Notes: generated from the sequence alone by a model not told the origin. A DNA stretch of 64,000 nucleotides from Erwinia sp039023475 (GCF_039023475.1 NZ_JBCHVB010000002.1:558001-622000); one strand, 5' to 3'; shown: positions 25,024-34,447, counted from the stretch's first letter. A program made the numbers and translations.

Positions 25024-25422
25024 ATGAAAGTTATTGTGAAATGTGCGGCTATCATTATTTATCAGCGCTCGCTGTTGCTGACGCGTAAACGCGGGACAGG
25101 GACGTTTATTTCACCCGGCGGGAAGCCGATGCCGGGCGAGGATCACCTTGCCTGCCTGAAGCGTGAACTTCAGGAGGAGCTGGGCGTTCAGGTCAAATCA
25201 TTCAGGCCGTTTGGCCTGTTTCACGGGCAGGCCGAGTTTGAGTCCGTGGCTATCGAGAATCACGTTTATCACGTGGAGATCGCAGGTCAGCCGCGAGCCG
25301 GTTCGGAAATTGAAGAAATTGCGTGGGTCAACTACCGCAAACCCCCTTGTGAAATTGCGGTCGGATCCATTTTTCGCGATAACGTTTTGCCACTGCTTTA
25401 TCAGCAAGAGTTGATTAACTAA
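25024..25422 (+). CDS. Nudix hydrolase
   Basis: The 132-residue protein has a perfect Nudix box (residues 33-55: G-x5-E-x7-REL-x-EE-x-G-V). The Nudix family cleaves nucleoside diphosphates linked to another moiety; the substrate cannot be told from sequence. The start at 25024 has GGAG eight bases upstream. A GTG start at 24954 would add 23 residues and overlap the previous gene, so it is a weaker choice. The stop overlaps the next start as TAATG. In the operon it may remove a diphosphate group from an intermediate or clean up a side product. Confidence 0.85.
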   Translation: MKVIVKCAAIIIYQRSLLLTRKRGTGTFISPGGKPMPGEDHLACLKRELQEELGVQVKSFRPFGLFHGQAEFESVAIENHVYHVEIAGQPRAGSEIEEIAWVNYRKPPCEIAVGSIFRDNVLPLLYQQELIN

Positions 25423-26297
25423 TGGATGCATCCTCTTTATCTCCGGAGCTACAGGCTCTTCATGGCGAACAGTTTTTTAAGCGAGCGCGTATGCAGCGAG
25501 ACGAACTGAGAGACGAATTAACCCGGCTTTATAAGCTCCAGGATTACGAAATCTTCTTTGTGCAGTCCGTGCGGGTTGGGCTGGTCATCCTGTCGCACCT
25601 GTTTCATAAACAGGAAACCACCCTCTGTCTGGCAAAACATGCGCACTACCAGCCCATCAGCGAGCTTTTTCATCATCCTGCGTCACAGTTTTCCGGCCCG
25701 GGCAACGTACCGCTGATCACGCACGTTAACCCTTATACCGGTGCCATCAACGAACTCGGTAACTGCAAGGGCAAAGGCGTGGTTGATGCGTCGCACAGTT
25801 TTGCCACCAATCTGCATGCAAAGCTGATAGCGCAGAGTTCCATTTTTGTCGCGCCGCTCCACAAGCACGCTTCGTTAACCGTCGGGCTGGCCATCATTGC
25901 GCTGCGGCCGGAGCATTACAGTACGCTGATGCGTAGCGAGCTGAGGCTGTTTGAGGAGTCGACCGCCTCACCGAAACCGCTGGAAGAAGCGCTGCGTAAC
26001 GTCGCCAGCGACGCGTGGCAGCCTTTCAACGTGGCGCAGATCGGGCCGGTAAATATGAAGGATGTTGGCGGAATGGATTTCGCTTCCATCAGCGCCGGCA
26101 ACCTTCCTTTCAGCTGCTTCAGCGTACCGCCGCTCAGTGAAACGCTGCAAAAACAGGTGAAGGCGGCTGGCGCCAGCTATTTCCCTCATGCACGAACGCT
26201 GCGGTTTTCATGCTGGGCGCGCGGCGACGGCAAAAAGCCTGTCGATATGACCGCGCAGGTTGAACAGGAACTGACCCGGATTTGGGAGCAACAATGA
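25422..26297 (+). CDS. Short fold-type I PLP-dependent enzyme-like protein
   Basis: The 291-residue protein resembles class V aminotransferases/cysteine desulfurases. An Asp expected to pair with the PLP ring is in DASHSF (D122), and a HisLys expected to form the internal aldimine is in APLHKHASL (K148). The C-terminal motif RFSCWARGDG looks like the small-domain ending of that class. It is about 90 residues shorter than typical members, mainly through a reduced small domain. Whether it is active is open; substrate unknown. Genes are coupled on both sides (1-nt overlap upstream, ATGA overlap downstream). Other names (DUF6024-type) may apply, but I cannot confirm this. Confidence 0.65.
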   Translation: MDASSLSPELQALHGEQFFKRARMQRDELRDELTRLYKLQDYEIFFVQSVRVGLVILSHLFHKQETTLCLAKHAHYQPISELFHHPASQFSGPGNVPLITHVNPYTGAINELGNCKGKGVVDASHSFATNLHAKLIAQSSIFVAPLHKHASLTVGLAIIALRPEHYSTLMRSELRLFEESTASPKPLEEALRNVASDAWQPFNVAQIGPVNMKDVGGMDFASISAGNLPFSCFSVPPLSETLQKQVKAAGASYFPHARTLRFSCWARGDGKKPVDMTAQVEQELTRIWEQQ

Positions 26298-27196
26298 AAG
26301 CACATCTTCCCGTGAACGGTAACGTCATCGGCATTGCTGGCGGCGTGATTTTAAGTACCGACTCGCTGTTTATTCGTATGATGGGTATTGAAAACTCATG
26401 GACGATCGTGACGCTGCGTGGCTTCTTTATGTGGGGGATTTGCCTGCTGATCTGGAGCTGCTGGCGGCAAAGTCGCACGACGCTTGGCAAACCCTGGCTG
26501 ACCAGCGATAACATCCTTTCGACCCTCTTTTTCTGTATCTCTTCCGCCTGTTTCGTGAATGCCCTGAACCGCGGCAATGTCGCAACGGTACTGGTTATTA
26601 TCTCCTCCACGCCTTTTATTTCGGCGCTGATTTCCCGTCTGTTCTTCCGCATGAAGATCGATCGTAGCGTGATGCTGGCCGCGCTGGCCGGGATTGTCGG
26701 CGTGATTATTGTGATGTCAGGCCGGACGGAGGGCGATCGCGCCATCGCCAATGTCTTTGCGCTGGCCACGGCGGTCTCAATGGCTCTCGCTTTCATCTTT
26801 ACCTCGCGGGTGGCGGGCGGCACGGTGGGGCTGCCTTCTCTGGGCGGCGCGCTGGCTTCCGTAATTATTCTGCTCTGGTCTGGAGAAGATATTGTCCAGA
26901 ATCTGAAAACGCTGTCGCTGGCGCAGTATGGCTGGTCGCTGGCGGAGGGCGCGCTGATCATGCCGCTGGCGCTGGGATTGATCGCCCTGTCGACCCGCTA
27001 CGTCTCGCCCGCCAACGCCGGACTGTTCCTGCTGCTGGAGACGGCGCTGGCGCCGCTGTGGATGGCAATCTTTATGCATGAAATGCCGACTATTCAGGCC
27101 GTTACCGGCGGAGCCATTATCGTTATCGCGGTGCTTGCGCAGACGGTGTGGGCGCGGCGACATGCCGCGCCGCCGCGCTACGCCGACGCAGGTTAA
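26294..27196 (+). CDS. EamA/DMT-superfamily exporter
   Basis: The 300-residue inner-membrane protein has ten hydrophobic helices in two EamA repeats (for example GGVILSTDSLFIRMMGIENSW and SLGGALASVIILLW). Such proteins export amino acids, nucleotide derivatives and other metabolites. The start at 26294 overlaps the upstream stop (ATGA); an in-frame ATG at 26282 is less likely. It closes the PP-loop/Nudix/PLP operon and is the natural exit for its product. It is followed by adk after 92 bp. Confidence 0.88.
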   Translation: MKAHLPVNGNVIGIAGGVILSTDSLFIRMMGIENSWTIVTLRGFFMWGICLLIWSCWRQSRTTLGKPWLTSDNILSTLFFCISSACFVNALNRGNVATVLVIISSTPFISALISRLFFRMKIDRSVMLAALAGIVGVIIVMSGRTEGDRAIANVFALATAVSMALAFIFTSRVAGGTVGLPSLGGALASVIILLWSGEDIVQNLKTLSLAQYGWSLAEGALIMPLALGLIALSTRYVSPANAGLFLLLETALAPLWMAIFMHEMPTIQAVTGGAIIVIAVLAQTVWARRHAAPPRYADAG

Positions 27197-27288
27197 CCGC
27201 CGCGTTCCTTGTGGATAAAGGACCAAGATGGTATGGTTCCAGGCCTGATAATTTGATCATTTAAGCGATTCGCAAGGGGATTTACGCA

Positions 27289-27933
27289 ATGCGTATTATT
27301 CTGCTCGGTGCACCGGGTGCAGGTAAGGGGACTCAGGCTCAGTTCATTATGGAGAAGTACGGTATTCCGCAGATCTCCACGGGCGACATGCTGCGTGCCG
27401 CCGTTAAGGCGGGCAGCGAACTGGGCAAACAAGCCAAAGAGATCATGGACGCCGGTAAGCTGGTTACTGACGAACTGGTCATTGCGCTGGTAAAAGAGCG
27501 TATCGCTCAGGAAGATTGCCGTAACGGTTTCCTGCTGGACGGTTTTCCACGCACCATTCCTCAGGCGGACGCCATGAAGGAAGCGGGCATTAAAGTGGAT
27601 TACGTGCTGGAATTTGCCGTGCCTGACGAACTGATCGTTGAGCGCATCGTTGGCCGTCAGGTACATGCGCCTTCTGGCCGCGTCTATCACGTCACCTTCA
27701 ATCCACCGAAAGAAGAAGGTAAAGATGACGTGACCGGCGAGCCGCTGACCACGCGTAAAGACGATCAGGAAGAGACCGTGCGTAAGCGTCTGGTGGAATA
27801 CCATCAGATGACCGCGCCGCTGATTGCTTACTACAGCAAAGAAGCGGAAGCCGGTAACACCGACTATCACAAAATCGACGGTACGCGCAAAGTCGCGGAA
27901 ATCAGCGCCGAGCTGGCTGAAATCCTCGGTTAA
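27289..27933 (+). CDS. adk: Adenylate kinase
   Basis: The 214-residue enzyme interconverts ATP + AMP and 2 ADP. It has P-loop GAPGAGKGT (residues 7-15), AMP-binding DGFPRT and a LID domain (residues about 120-160) of the short, zinc-free type found in enterobacteria. The length is the same as E. coli Adk. In E. coli adk follows htpG directly; here a 4-kb insertion separates them. The hairpin at 27942-27962 may end the transcript. Confidence 0.97.
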   Translation: MRIILLGAPGAGKGTQAQFIMEKYGIPQISTGDMLRAAVKAGSELGKQAKEIMDAGKLVTDELVIALVKERIAQEDCRNGFLLDGFPRTIPQADAMKEAGIKVDYVLEFAVPDELIVERIVGRQVHAPSGRVYHVTFNPPKEEGKDDVTGEPLTTRKDDQEETVRKRLVEYHQMTAPLIAYYSKEAEAGNTDYHKIDGTRKVAEISAELAEILG

Positions 27934-27941
27934 CGCACGCC

Positions 27942-27962
27942 GGGCCAGGCCTCACCTGGCCC
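27942..27962 (+). terminator. Possible terminator of adk
   Basis: Arms GGGCCAGG and CCTGGCCC (8 bp) around a 5-nt loop; the T-tract is weak (TGTTAC). Confidence 0.6.
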
Positions 27963-28049
27963 TGTTACAGCAATTGGTTTTCCCTCCGCTTTTTTCCGCT
28001 AGAATAAGTCTCGTTTTCATCTCCAACGTTGCCCTGATAAGGAATAACA

Positions 28050-29009
28050 ATGAGGCAAGATAAACCCGGCGTGCTGCTGGTAAATCTCGGTACGCCTGAC
28101 GCGCCAACCACTCCCGCCGTTAAGCGCTATCTCAAGCAGTTTCTGAGCGACAAGCGCGTTGTGGACACGCCGCGCTGGCTGTGGTGGCCTCTTCTTAACG
28201 GGGTAATATTACCGATCCGCTCTCCCCGCGTATCGAAGCTCTACGCCTCGGTCTGGATGGAGGAGGGATCGCCGCTGATGGTCTACAGCAGGCGGCAGCG
28301 CGACGCGCTGGCGGCGAGGCTCGATATTCCTGTCGAACTGGGCATGAGCTACGGCAACCCCAGTCTGAAAAGCGCGCTCGACAGCCTGATGGCGCAGGGC
28401 GTGAACCGCCTGATCGTCCTGCCGCTCTATCCGCAGTTTTCCTGCTCCACCGTGGCCGCCGTCTGGGATGGTATTACGCAGGTGTTTTCGGGTTACCGCA
28501 GCCTGCCGTCGGTGCACTTTATCCGGGATTATGCTGAACATCCTGCCTATATCGCCGCGCTGAAGGCATCGGTGGAAAAGTCCTTTGCCACCCACGGCAA
28601 GCCCGACCTGCTGGTAATGTCCTTCCACGGTATTCCGCAGCGCTTTGCTGACGAGGGCGATGATTATCCGCAGCGCTGCGCCGACACCAGTGAAGCGCTG
28701 ACCGCCGCGCTCGGGCTTACCAGCCAGAACGCGATGCTGACCTTCCAGTCACGCTTTGGCCGCGAGCCCTGGCTGACGCCCTATACTGACGAAACCATGA
28801 AGTCGCTCCCGGCGAAAGGGATCAAGCATGTGCAGATTATGAGCCCCGGCTTCTCTTCTGACTGTCTGGAGACGCTGGAGGAGATCAACGAACAGAACCG
28901 TGAGTTTTTCCTGCACGCGGGCGGCACCCGGTTTGAGTACATTCCGGCCCTCAACGATGACAAGCTCCACATTGATATGATGGTCGAACTGGTCAACGAA
29001 CAGCGTTAA
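28050..29009 (+). CDS. hemH: Ferrochelatase
   Basis: The 319-residue ferrochelatase inserts ferrous iron into protoporphyrin IX, the last step of haem synthesis. The catalytic histidine is in MSFHGIPQR, and the conserved substrate loop is LPLYPQFSCSTV. The protein starts MRQDKPGVLLVNLGTPDAP, as in E. coli, and has the usual length. The Shine-Dalgarno AAGGAATA lies before the ATG. Position between adk and gsk matches E. coli apart from the missing aes. Confidence 0.97.
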   Translation: MRQDKPGVLLVNLGTPDAPTTPAVKRYLKQFLSDKRVVDTPRWLWWPLLNGVILPIRSPRVSKLYASVWMEEGSPLMVYSRRQRDALAARLDIPVELGMSYGNPSLKSALDSLMAQGVNRLIVLPLYPQFSCSTVAAVWDGITQVFSGYRSLPSVHFIRDYAEHPAYIAALKASVEKSFATHGKPDLLVMSFHGIPQRFADEGDDYPQRCADTSEALTAALGLTSQNAMLTFQSRFGREPWLTPYTDETMKSLPAKGIKHVQIMSPGFSSDCLETLEEINEQNREFFLHAGGTRFEYIPALNDDKLHIDMMVELVNEQR

Positions 29010-29091
29010 ACACCACCGTAACAGGGATGCGCGCATCCGGCGCTATCCCTGTGCTATCATCTCCCGTCCGTTTTCTCCAGAAGCCTGCAAG

Positions 29092-30396
29092 ATGAAATTT
29101 CCCGGTAAGCGTAAATCCAAACACTATTTTCCCGTCAGCGCACGTGACCCCCTTCTTCACCAGACGCTGCCCGACAGCGACGTGGCCAGCAGCTGGATTG
29201 TCGGCATCGACCAGACGCTGGTGGACATTGAGGCGAAAGTGGATGACGCCTTTATCGCCCGCTACGGCCTGAGCAGCGGCCATTCGCTGGTGATTGAAGA
29301 TGAAGTGGCGGAAGCGCTGTATGAAGAGCTGGACCGTGAAGGGCTGATTACCCATCAGTTTGCGGGCGGCACCATAGGGAACACCATGCATAACTACTCG
29401 GTGCTGGCGGATGACCGTTCGGTACTGCTGGGCGTGATGTGCAGCAATGTGCAGATTGGCGGCTACGCTTATCGCTACCTTTGTAATACCTCCAGCCGCA
29501 CCGACCTCAACTATTTGCAGGGCGTGGACGGAGCCATTGGCCGCTGCTTTACGCTGATTGGCGAACACGGCGAGCGGACCTTCGCTATCAGTCCCGGCAT
29601 GATGAACCAGCTTAAGCCCGAGAGCATTCCGGAAGCGGTCATCGCCGGCGCCTCGGCGCTGGTGCTGACCTCTTACCTGGTGCGCTGTAAAGACGGCGAA
29701 CCGATGCCGGAGGCGACCATGCAGGCTATTGCCTGGGCGAAAAAGTACAATGTGCCGGTCGTACTGACGCTGGGCACCAAATATGTGATTGGCGATAATC
29801 CGCAATTCTGGCGGGACTTCCTGAAAGAGCATGTCTCTATCGTGGCGATGAACGAGGATGAAGCGGAAGCGCTGACCGGCCTGAACGATCCGCTTCAGGC
29901 GTCAGATATGGCGCTGGACTGGGTGGATTTGGTGCTCTGCACAGCGGGACCTAACGGGCTCTATATGGCGGGCTTCACGGAAGAAGAGGGCAAGCGTACA
30001 ACGCAGCATCCGCTGCTGCCGGGCGCCATCCCTGAGTTTAACCAGTATGAATTCAGCCGGGCGATGCGCCATCAGGACTGCCGGCAGCCGCTGCGGATAT
30101 TCTCCCATATCGCCCCTTATATGGGCGGCCCGGAAAAGATAATGAACACTAACGGCGCGGGAGATGGCGCGCTGGCGGCGCTGCTGCATGATATCACCGC
30201 AAATAATTATCATCGCCTGAACGTGCCGAACTCCAGCAAGCATGGGCGCAGCTACCTGACCTACTCCTCCCTGGCCCAGGTGTGTAAATACGCCAACCGC
30301 GTCAGCTATCAGGTACTGAACCAGCATTCGCCGCGGCTGACGCGCGGACTGCCGGAGCGGGAAGACAGTCTGGAAGAGTCATACTGGGAAAGATAA
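29092..30396 (+). CDS. gsk: Inosine-guanosine kinase
   Basis: The 434-residue PfkB-family nucleoside kinase phosphorylates guanosine and inosine. The family signature NTNGAGDGALAALLHD with the catalytic Asp lies near residue 350. The N-terminal MKFPGKRKSKHYFPV is as in E. coli Gsk. It follows hemH and is convergent with ybaL. A weak hairpin (30462-30491, CGTCCTG/CAGGACG then TTTT) may terminate it. Confidence 0.96.
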   Translation: MKFPGKRKSKHYFPVSARDPLLHQTLPDSDVASSWIVGIDQTLVDIEAKVDDAFIARYGLSSGHSLVIEDEVAEALYEELDREGLITHQFAGGTIGNTMHNYSVLADDRSVLLGVMCSNVQIGGYAYRYLCNTSSRTDLNYLQGVDGAIGRCFTLIGEHGERTFAISPGMMNQLKPESIPEAVIAGASALVLTSYLVRCKDGEPMPEATMQAIAWAKKYNVPVVLTLGTKYVIGDNPQFWRDFLKEHVSIVAMNEDEAEALTGLNDPLQASDMALDWVDLVLCTAGPNGLYMAGFTEEEGKRTTQHPLLPGAIPEFNQYEFSRAMRHQDCRQPLRIFSHIAPYMGGPEKIMNTNGAGDGALAALLHDITANNYHRLNVPNSSKHGRSYLTYSSLAQVCKYANRVSYQVLNQHSPRLTRGLPEREDSLEESYWER

Positions 30397-30524
30397 TGCC
30401 GCGCCTGAGCTGACCCGTTACCTGCGGCGTGAGCCGGGGCAGACCGTCACTGGCAAAAAATCGTCCTGCTGTGCTCTGTGCCTTCAGGACGTTTTGCTTT
30501 CTGCCTCTTAACAGACTGGCGCGC

Positions 30525-32207
30525 TCAGGCCGGACAGGACCGGGGCGCGTCATCCGCCTCCAGCTTCATCAGCGTCAGCATACTGCTGGCAATCTCGCGC
30601 TCTCCCATCACCACTTCATTCGCTCCGCGCCCGATGATGTAATCCACTTCATCGTCATAATGCGCCCGGGCGATAATCTCAATCGTCGGATGCTTCTCCC
30701 GCGCTGCGGTCACGACCTCGCCAGCCTCATAGCCATTAGGAATAGTCAGCAGCAGCCAGCGGGCACTCGTCAGGCAGGCCAGATCCATGGTCTCTCTCCG
30801 TGTGGCATTGCCCAGGATCGCCGGGACACCCTGTTCCCTCAGCGCCTCCACCCGGCTGCGGCTGTTCTCCACCACCACGATTGGAATGCCGTTTGCCAGC
30901 AGTTTCCTGCCCAGCAGGCTGCCCACGCGACCAAAGCCGACCACCACCGCGTGATTGCTGATATCCACCGGCAGCTGTTTCTCTTCTTCCAGCACCTCTT
31001 CCATCGTCTGATCTTCTATCGTCTCTGTTTTATCGAGATAGCGTTGCAGAAGGGCGAACAGGACAGGATTGAGCATAATGGAAAGGATCGCGCCCGCAAG
31101 CACCAGGTTACGTCCGCCAGCGGGCAGCAGGTTGAGTGAAATGCCAAGGCCCGCCAGAATAAAGGCGAATTCACCGATTTGCGCCAGGCTGACGGAAATG
31201 GTCAGGGCAGTGCGCTTTGAGTGGCCAGCCAGACGCACCAGCAAGAGGGCCGCAAGCGATTTTCCCACCACGATGATCGCCAGCACGCCGAGGACCGCCA
31301 GCGGCTCCTCCAACAGGATCATCGGATCAAACAGCATGCCGACCGAGACGAAAAACAGGACGGCAAAGGCATCGCGAAGCGGCAGCGTGTCGTGAGCGGC
31401 ACGGTGGCTCAGCTCAGATTCATTCAGCACCATCCCGGCGAAAAACGCGCCCAGGGCAAAGGAGACGTCAAAAAATTTCACCGCGCCGAAAGCGATACCC
31501 AGAGCGAGTGCCAGCACGGCGAGCGTAAACAGCTCTCTGGAGCCGGTGGCGGCGCTACGTGCCAGAATCCAGGGAACGGCCCGGCGTCCAACCACCATCA
31601 TCAGCACCATAAAGGCGGTCACCTTGCCGATAGCGATCGCCAGGTCGGTAAGCCCGGTAGCCAGGCTGGCATTGCCCTCCTCAAACATGCCGGCAAGCGC
31701 AGGCAGCAGCACCAGCGCCAGTACCATCACCAGATCTTCCACAATCAGCCAGCCGATGGCGATCTGTCCACGCTGGCTGTCAATCAGCTGTCGCTCCTCC
31801 AGCGCACGCAGCAGCACGACCGTACTGGCGGTAGAAAGGCAAAGCCCGAAGACCAGTCCGGTCATCCAGGGCCAGCCCATCAGCCGGGCAAGCGCAGCCC
31901 CCAGCAGCGTCGCCACCATAATTTGAGCAATGGCGCCGGGTATCGCGATATTCTTTACCGCCAGCAGATCCTTCATGGAAAAATGTAACCCCACGCCGAA
32001 CATCAGCAATATCACGCCAAGCTCGGCCAGCTCCGGCGCCAGATTAGTGTCGGCCACAAAGCCTGGCGTAAAAGGCCCGACCACTACGCCCGCCAGCAGA
32101 TATCCCACCAGCGGCGAGAATTTCAGGCGATTAGCGAGCATTCCCAGGAGAAAGGCGAGAACGAGGCCTCCGACAATAGTTGTGATAAGCGGGGTGGTAT
32201 GGTGCAT
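30525..32207 (-). CDS. ybaL: Putative cation:proton antiporter YbaL (CPA2/KefB family)
   Basis: The 560-residue protein has an N-terminal CPA2 antiporter domain of about twelve helices (GYLLAGVVVGPFTPGF, GVGLHFSMKDL, FVSVGMLFDP). A C-terminal RCK/TrkA-N nucleotide-binding domain follows (VVVGFGRVGSLLGRKLL, residues about 410-540). It is thought to move potassium or sodium against protons, perhaps gated by nucleotide. The start at 32207 gives MHHTTPLITTIVGG as in E. coli and has GGAGAGAGG upstream; an in-frame ATG at 32249 is not needed. Confidence 0.93.
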   Translation of the reverse strand: MHHTTPLITTIVGGLVLAFLLGMLANRLKFSPLVGYLLAGVVVGPFTPGFVADTNLAPELAELGVILLMFGVGLHFSMKDLLAVKNIAIPGAIAQIMVATLLGAALARLMGWPWMTGLVFGLCLSTASTVVLLRALEERQLIDSQRGQIAIGWLIVEDLVMVLALVLLPALAGMFEEGNASLATGLTDLAIAIGKVTAFMVLMMVVGRRAVPWILARSAATGSRELFTLAVLALALGIAFGAVKFFDVSFALGAFFAGMVLNESELSHRAAHDTLPLRDAFAVLFFVSVGMLFDPMILLEEPLAVLGVLAIIVVGKSLAALLLVRLAGHSKRTALTISVSLAQIGEFAFILAGLGISLNLLPAGGRNLVLAGAILSIMLNPVLFALLQRYLDKTETIEDQTMEEVLEEEKQLPVDISNHAVVVGFGRVGSLLGRKLLANGIPIVVVENSRSRVEALREQGVPAILGNATRRETMDLACLTSARWLLLTIPNGYEAGEVVTAAREKHPTIEIIARAHYDDEVDYIIGRGANEVVMGEREIASSMLTLMKLEADDAPRSCPA

Positions 32208-32695
32208 GCCTCTCTCCTTTAATGGGCGGATAGTGTTGGGGCGCAGCAATGAGTGTATGGCATTTCAGCGCCTTTCGCCTGACATTAACGCGGATATGGT
32301 GCCGAAAAACCCATGATCAAGCGCTGATATGATGTAAGAGGGATTTTGCCGCATTAACTCCTTAAGTTATTGATTATGAGCGTCACAAAAATATGATTTG
32401 CTCCTTTAACCCTAAAAATGCGGAGAGGAGAGGCTGAATTGTTAACGCAAATGAGTTGTTAATTTCTATAAATTGCTGAAAGGAGTAGAAAAAGCCTTTA
32501 ATCTGGCCGCGAGGCTCGTATTTAAAGGTCGGCAGTTAGCCGCGTTGAAGGTCTGCTTAGCTGACTTTCCCGTATCATCACGGGATGAGGCTGCGCCAAA
32601 AGCAAAAAAGAGTCACACTAGTTGCAGGTAACTGCGGTAGATTGACCTCACTCGCTACGCTGGTGCGTCTAAGTTGATAAACAAGGAGATCCGTT
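32208..32695. other. Intergenic region between ybaL and ushA
   Basis: These 488 bp separate the divergent ybaL and ushA. I see no credible gene. Part of it (about 32390-32500) is AT-rich and could hold the promoters for both genes. E. coli has fsr at this place; no fsr remnant was recognised. Confidence 0.5.
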
Positions 32696-34441
32696 GTGTA
32701 TTCCTGTAAGAAAAGAGCGCTAACCCTGCTGTCGCTGGCCCTGCTCAGCATGCCCTTAGTCGCGCAGGCCTGGGAAAAAGATCGCGTCTATAAATTCACG
32801 ATTCTGCATACCAACGATCATCACGGTCATTTCTGGCAGAACGAACATGATGAGTATGGTCTGGCCGCACAGAAAACGATGATGGATAAAATCCGTTACG
32901 ACGTTCAGGCGCACGGCGGGCAGGTGCTGATCCTGTCCGGCGGCGATATCAACACTGGCGTACCGGAGTCCGATCTTCAGGATGCCGAACCCGATTTCCG
33001 CGGCATGAACCTGATTGGCTATGACGCAATGGCTATTGGTAACCATGAATTTGATAATCCGCTGTCGGTGCTTCGTCAGCAGCAGAAATGGGCGAAGTTC
33101 CCGCTGCTTTCCGCCAATATCTACCAGAAAAGCACCGGCAAACGTCTCTTTGAACCCTATGCGCTCTTTAACCGGATGGGGCTGAAAATCGCGGTGATTG
33201 GGTTGACCACTGATGACACGGCAAAGATAGGCAATCCGGAGTATTTCACCGATATTGAGTTCCATAAGCCGGTAACGGAAGCGAAAGCGGTGGTGGAAGC
33301 GCTGCGTGAAAATGAAAAACCGGATGTTATTATCGCCGCCACTCACATGGGACATTACGACAACGGCCAACACGGCTCGAATGCGCCTGGCGACGTTACG
33401 ATGGCGCGCGAACTGCCCAAAGGCTATCTGGATGTTATCGTCGGCGGACATTCGCAGAATCCGGTCTGCATGGAGAAAGAGAACGTCAGGCAAACCAATT
33501 ATGTCCCCGGCACGCCCTGCCAGCCTGACCAGCAGAACGGCACCTGGATCGTGCAGGCGCACGAATGGGGAAAATATATTGGCCGGGCTGACTTCAGCTT
33601 TGTCAACGGTAAGCTCACGCTGGAGCATTACGAGCTGGTGCCCATTAACCTGAAGCGCATGGTTAAAAATGAGGATGGCACAACCAGTTGGGTGAATTAC
33701 GCCGCTGAGATCGAAAAAAATCCGGGCATGGTGAAGCTGCTGATGCCTTTCCAGAAAAAAGGCGAAGCGGAACTCGGCGTTAAGATTGGCAGCGTTAAAG
33801 GCCGTTTTGAGGGCGATCGCAGCAAAGTCCGTTTTGTTCAGACCAATCTTGCCCGTTTGCTACTGGCCTCGCAGATTGCGCGTACCCAGGCAGACTTCGC
33901 CGTCATGAGCGGTGGCGGCATCCGGGATTCCATTGAAGAAGGCGTCATTACCTATAAAGATGTGCTGAAAGTGCAGCCCTTTGGTAATACGCTGACCTGG
34001 GTCGAGATGAAAGGAAGTGAAGTAGAAAAATATCTGGCCACGGTTGCCAATATCAAGGCGGATTCGGGCGGCTATGCGCAGTTTGCTAACGTCAGCCTGA
34101 CGGCAGACGGCACCGGCGTCAGTAATATCAAAATCAAGGGCGAACCGCTTCAGGCGGATAAAATCTATCGCATGGCGACGCTCAGCTTTAATGCGACGGG
34201 CGGCGATGGCTATCCCGCGGTGGATAAACTGCCGGGCTATGTGAACACCGGCTTTGTTGATGCGGAAGTGCTGAAACAATATATCCAGAGCCATTCACCG
34301 CTGGACGCGGCGGCGTTTGAACCGGGTGGTGAAATTGTGCGCCAGGAAAAGAAAGCGGCGACGCCGGCAGAAGAAAAGACGGCTCCGCCTAAAAAATGGC
34401 GGCTGTTTAATATCCAGATCGCGATGCACAAGGCAGAATAA
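32696..34441 (+). CDS. ushA: Periplasmic UDP-sugar hydrolase / 5'-nucleotidase
   Basis: The 581-residue periplasmic enzyme has an N-terminal signal peptide (cleavage near AQA, residue 25). A metallophosphatase domain follows, with metal ligands in HTNDHHGHF, GGDIN, GNHEFDN and HMGHYD...GGHSQ, and then the C-terminal substrate domain (SGGGIRD, FNATGGDGYP). It hydrolyses UDP-glucose and nucleotides. The GTG start at 32696 is supported by AAGGAG 8-13 bases upstream; there is no nearby ATG. About 30 extra C-terminal residues (rich in Lys, Ala, Glu and Pro) extend past the end of E. coli UshA. Confidence 0.95.
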   Translation: MYSCKKRALTLLSLALLSMPLVAQAWEKDRVYKFTILHTNDHHGHFWQNEHDEYGLAAQKTMMDKIRYDVQAHGGQVLILSGGDINTGVPESDLQDAEPDFRGMNLIGYDAMAIGNHEFDNPLSVLRQQQKWAKFPLLSANIYQKSTGKRLFEPYALFNRMGLKIAVIGLTTDDTAKIGNPEYFTDIEFHKPVTEAKAVVEALRENEKPDVIIAATHMGHYDNGQHGSNAPGDVTMARELPKGYLDVIVGGHSQNPVCMEKENVRQTNYVPGTPCQPDQQNGTWIVQAHEWGKYIGRADFSFVNGKLTLEHYELVPINLKRMVKNEDGTTSWVNYAAEIEKNPGMVKLLMPFQKKGEAELGVKIGSVKGRFEGDRSKVRFVQTNLARLLLASQIARTQADFAVMSGGGIRDSIEEGVITYKDVLKVQPFGNTLTWVEMKGSEVEKYLATVANIKADSGGYAQFANVSLTADGTGVSNIKIKGEPLQADKIYRMATLSFNATGGDGYPAVDKLPGYVNTGFVDAEVLKQYIQSHSPLDAAAFEPGGEIVRQEKKAATPAEEKTAPPKKWRLFNIQIAMHKAE

Positions 34442-34447
34442 AGGCCA

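Noticed and set aside
31221..31988. 255-codon plus-strand frame inside ybaL
   Set aside because: Gln/His/Arg-rich shadow of the antiporter gene.
32756..33628. 290-codon minus-strand frame inside ushA
   Set aside because: Antisense to the metallophosphatase domain; no recognisable product.
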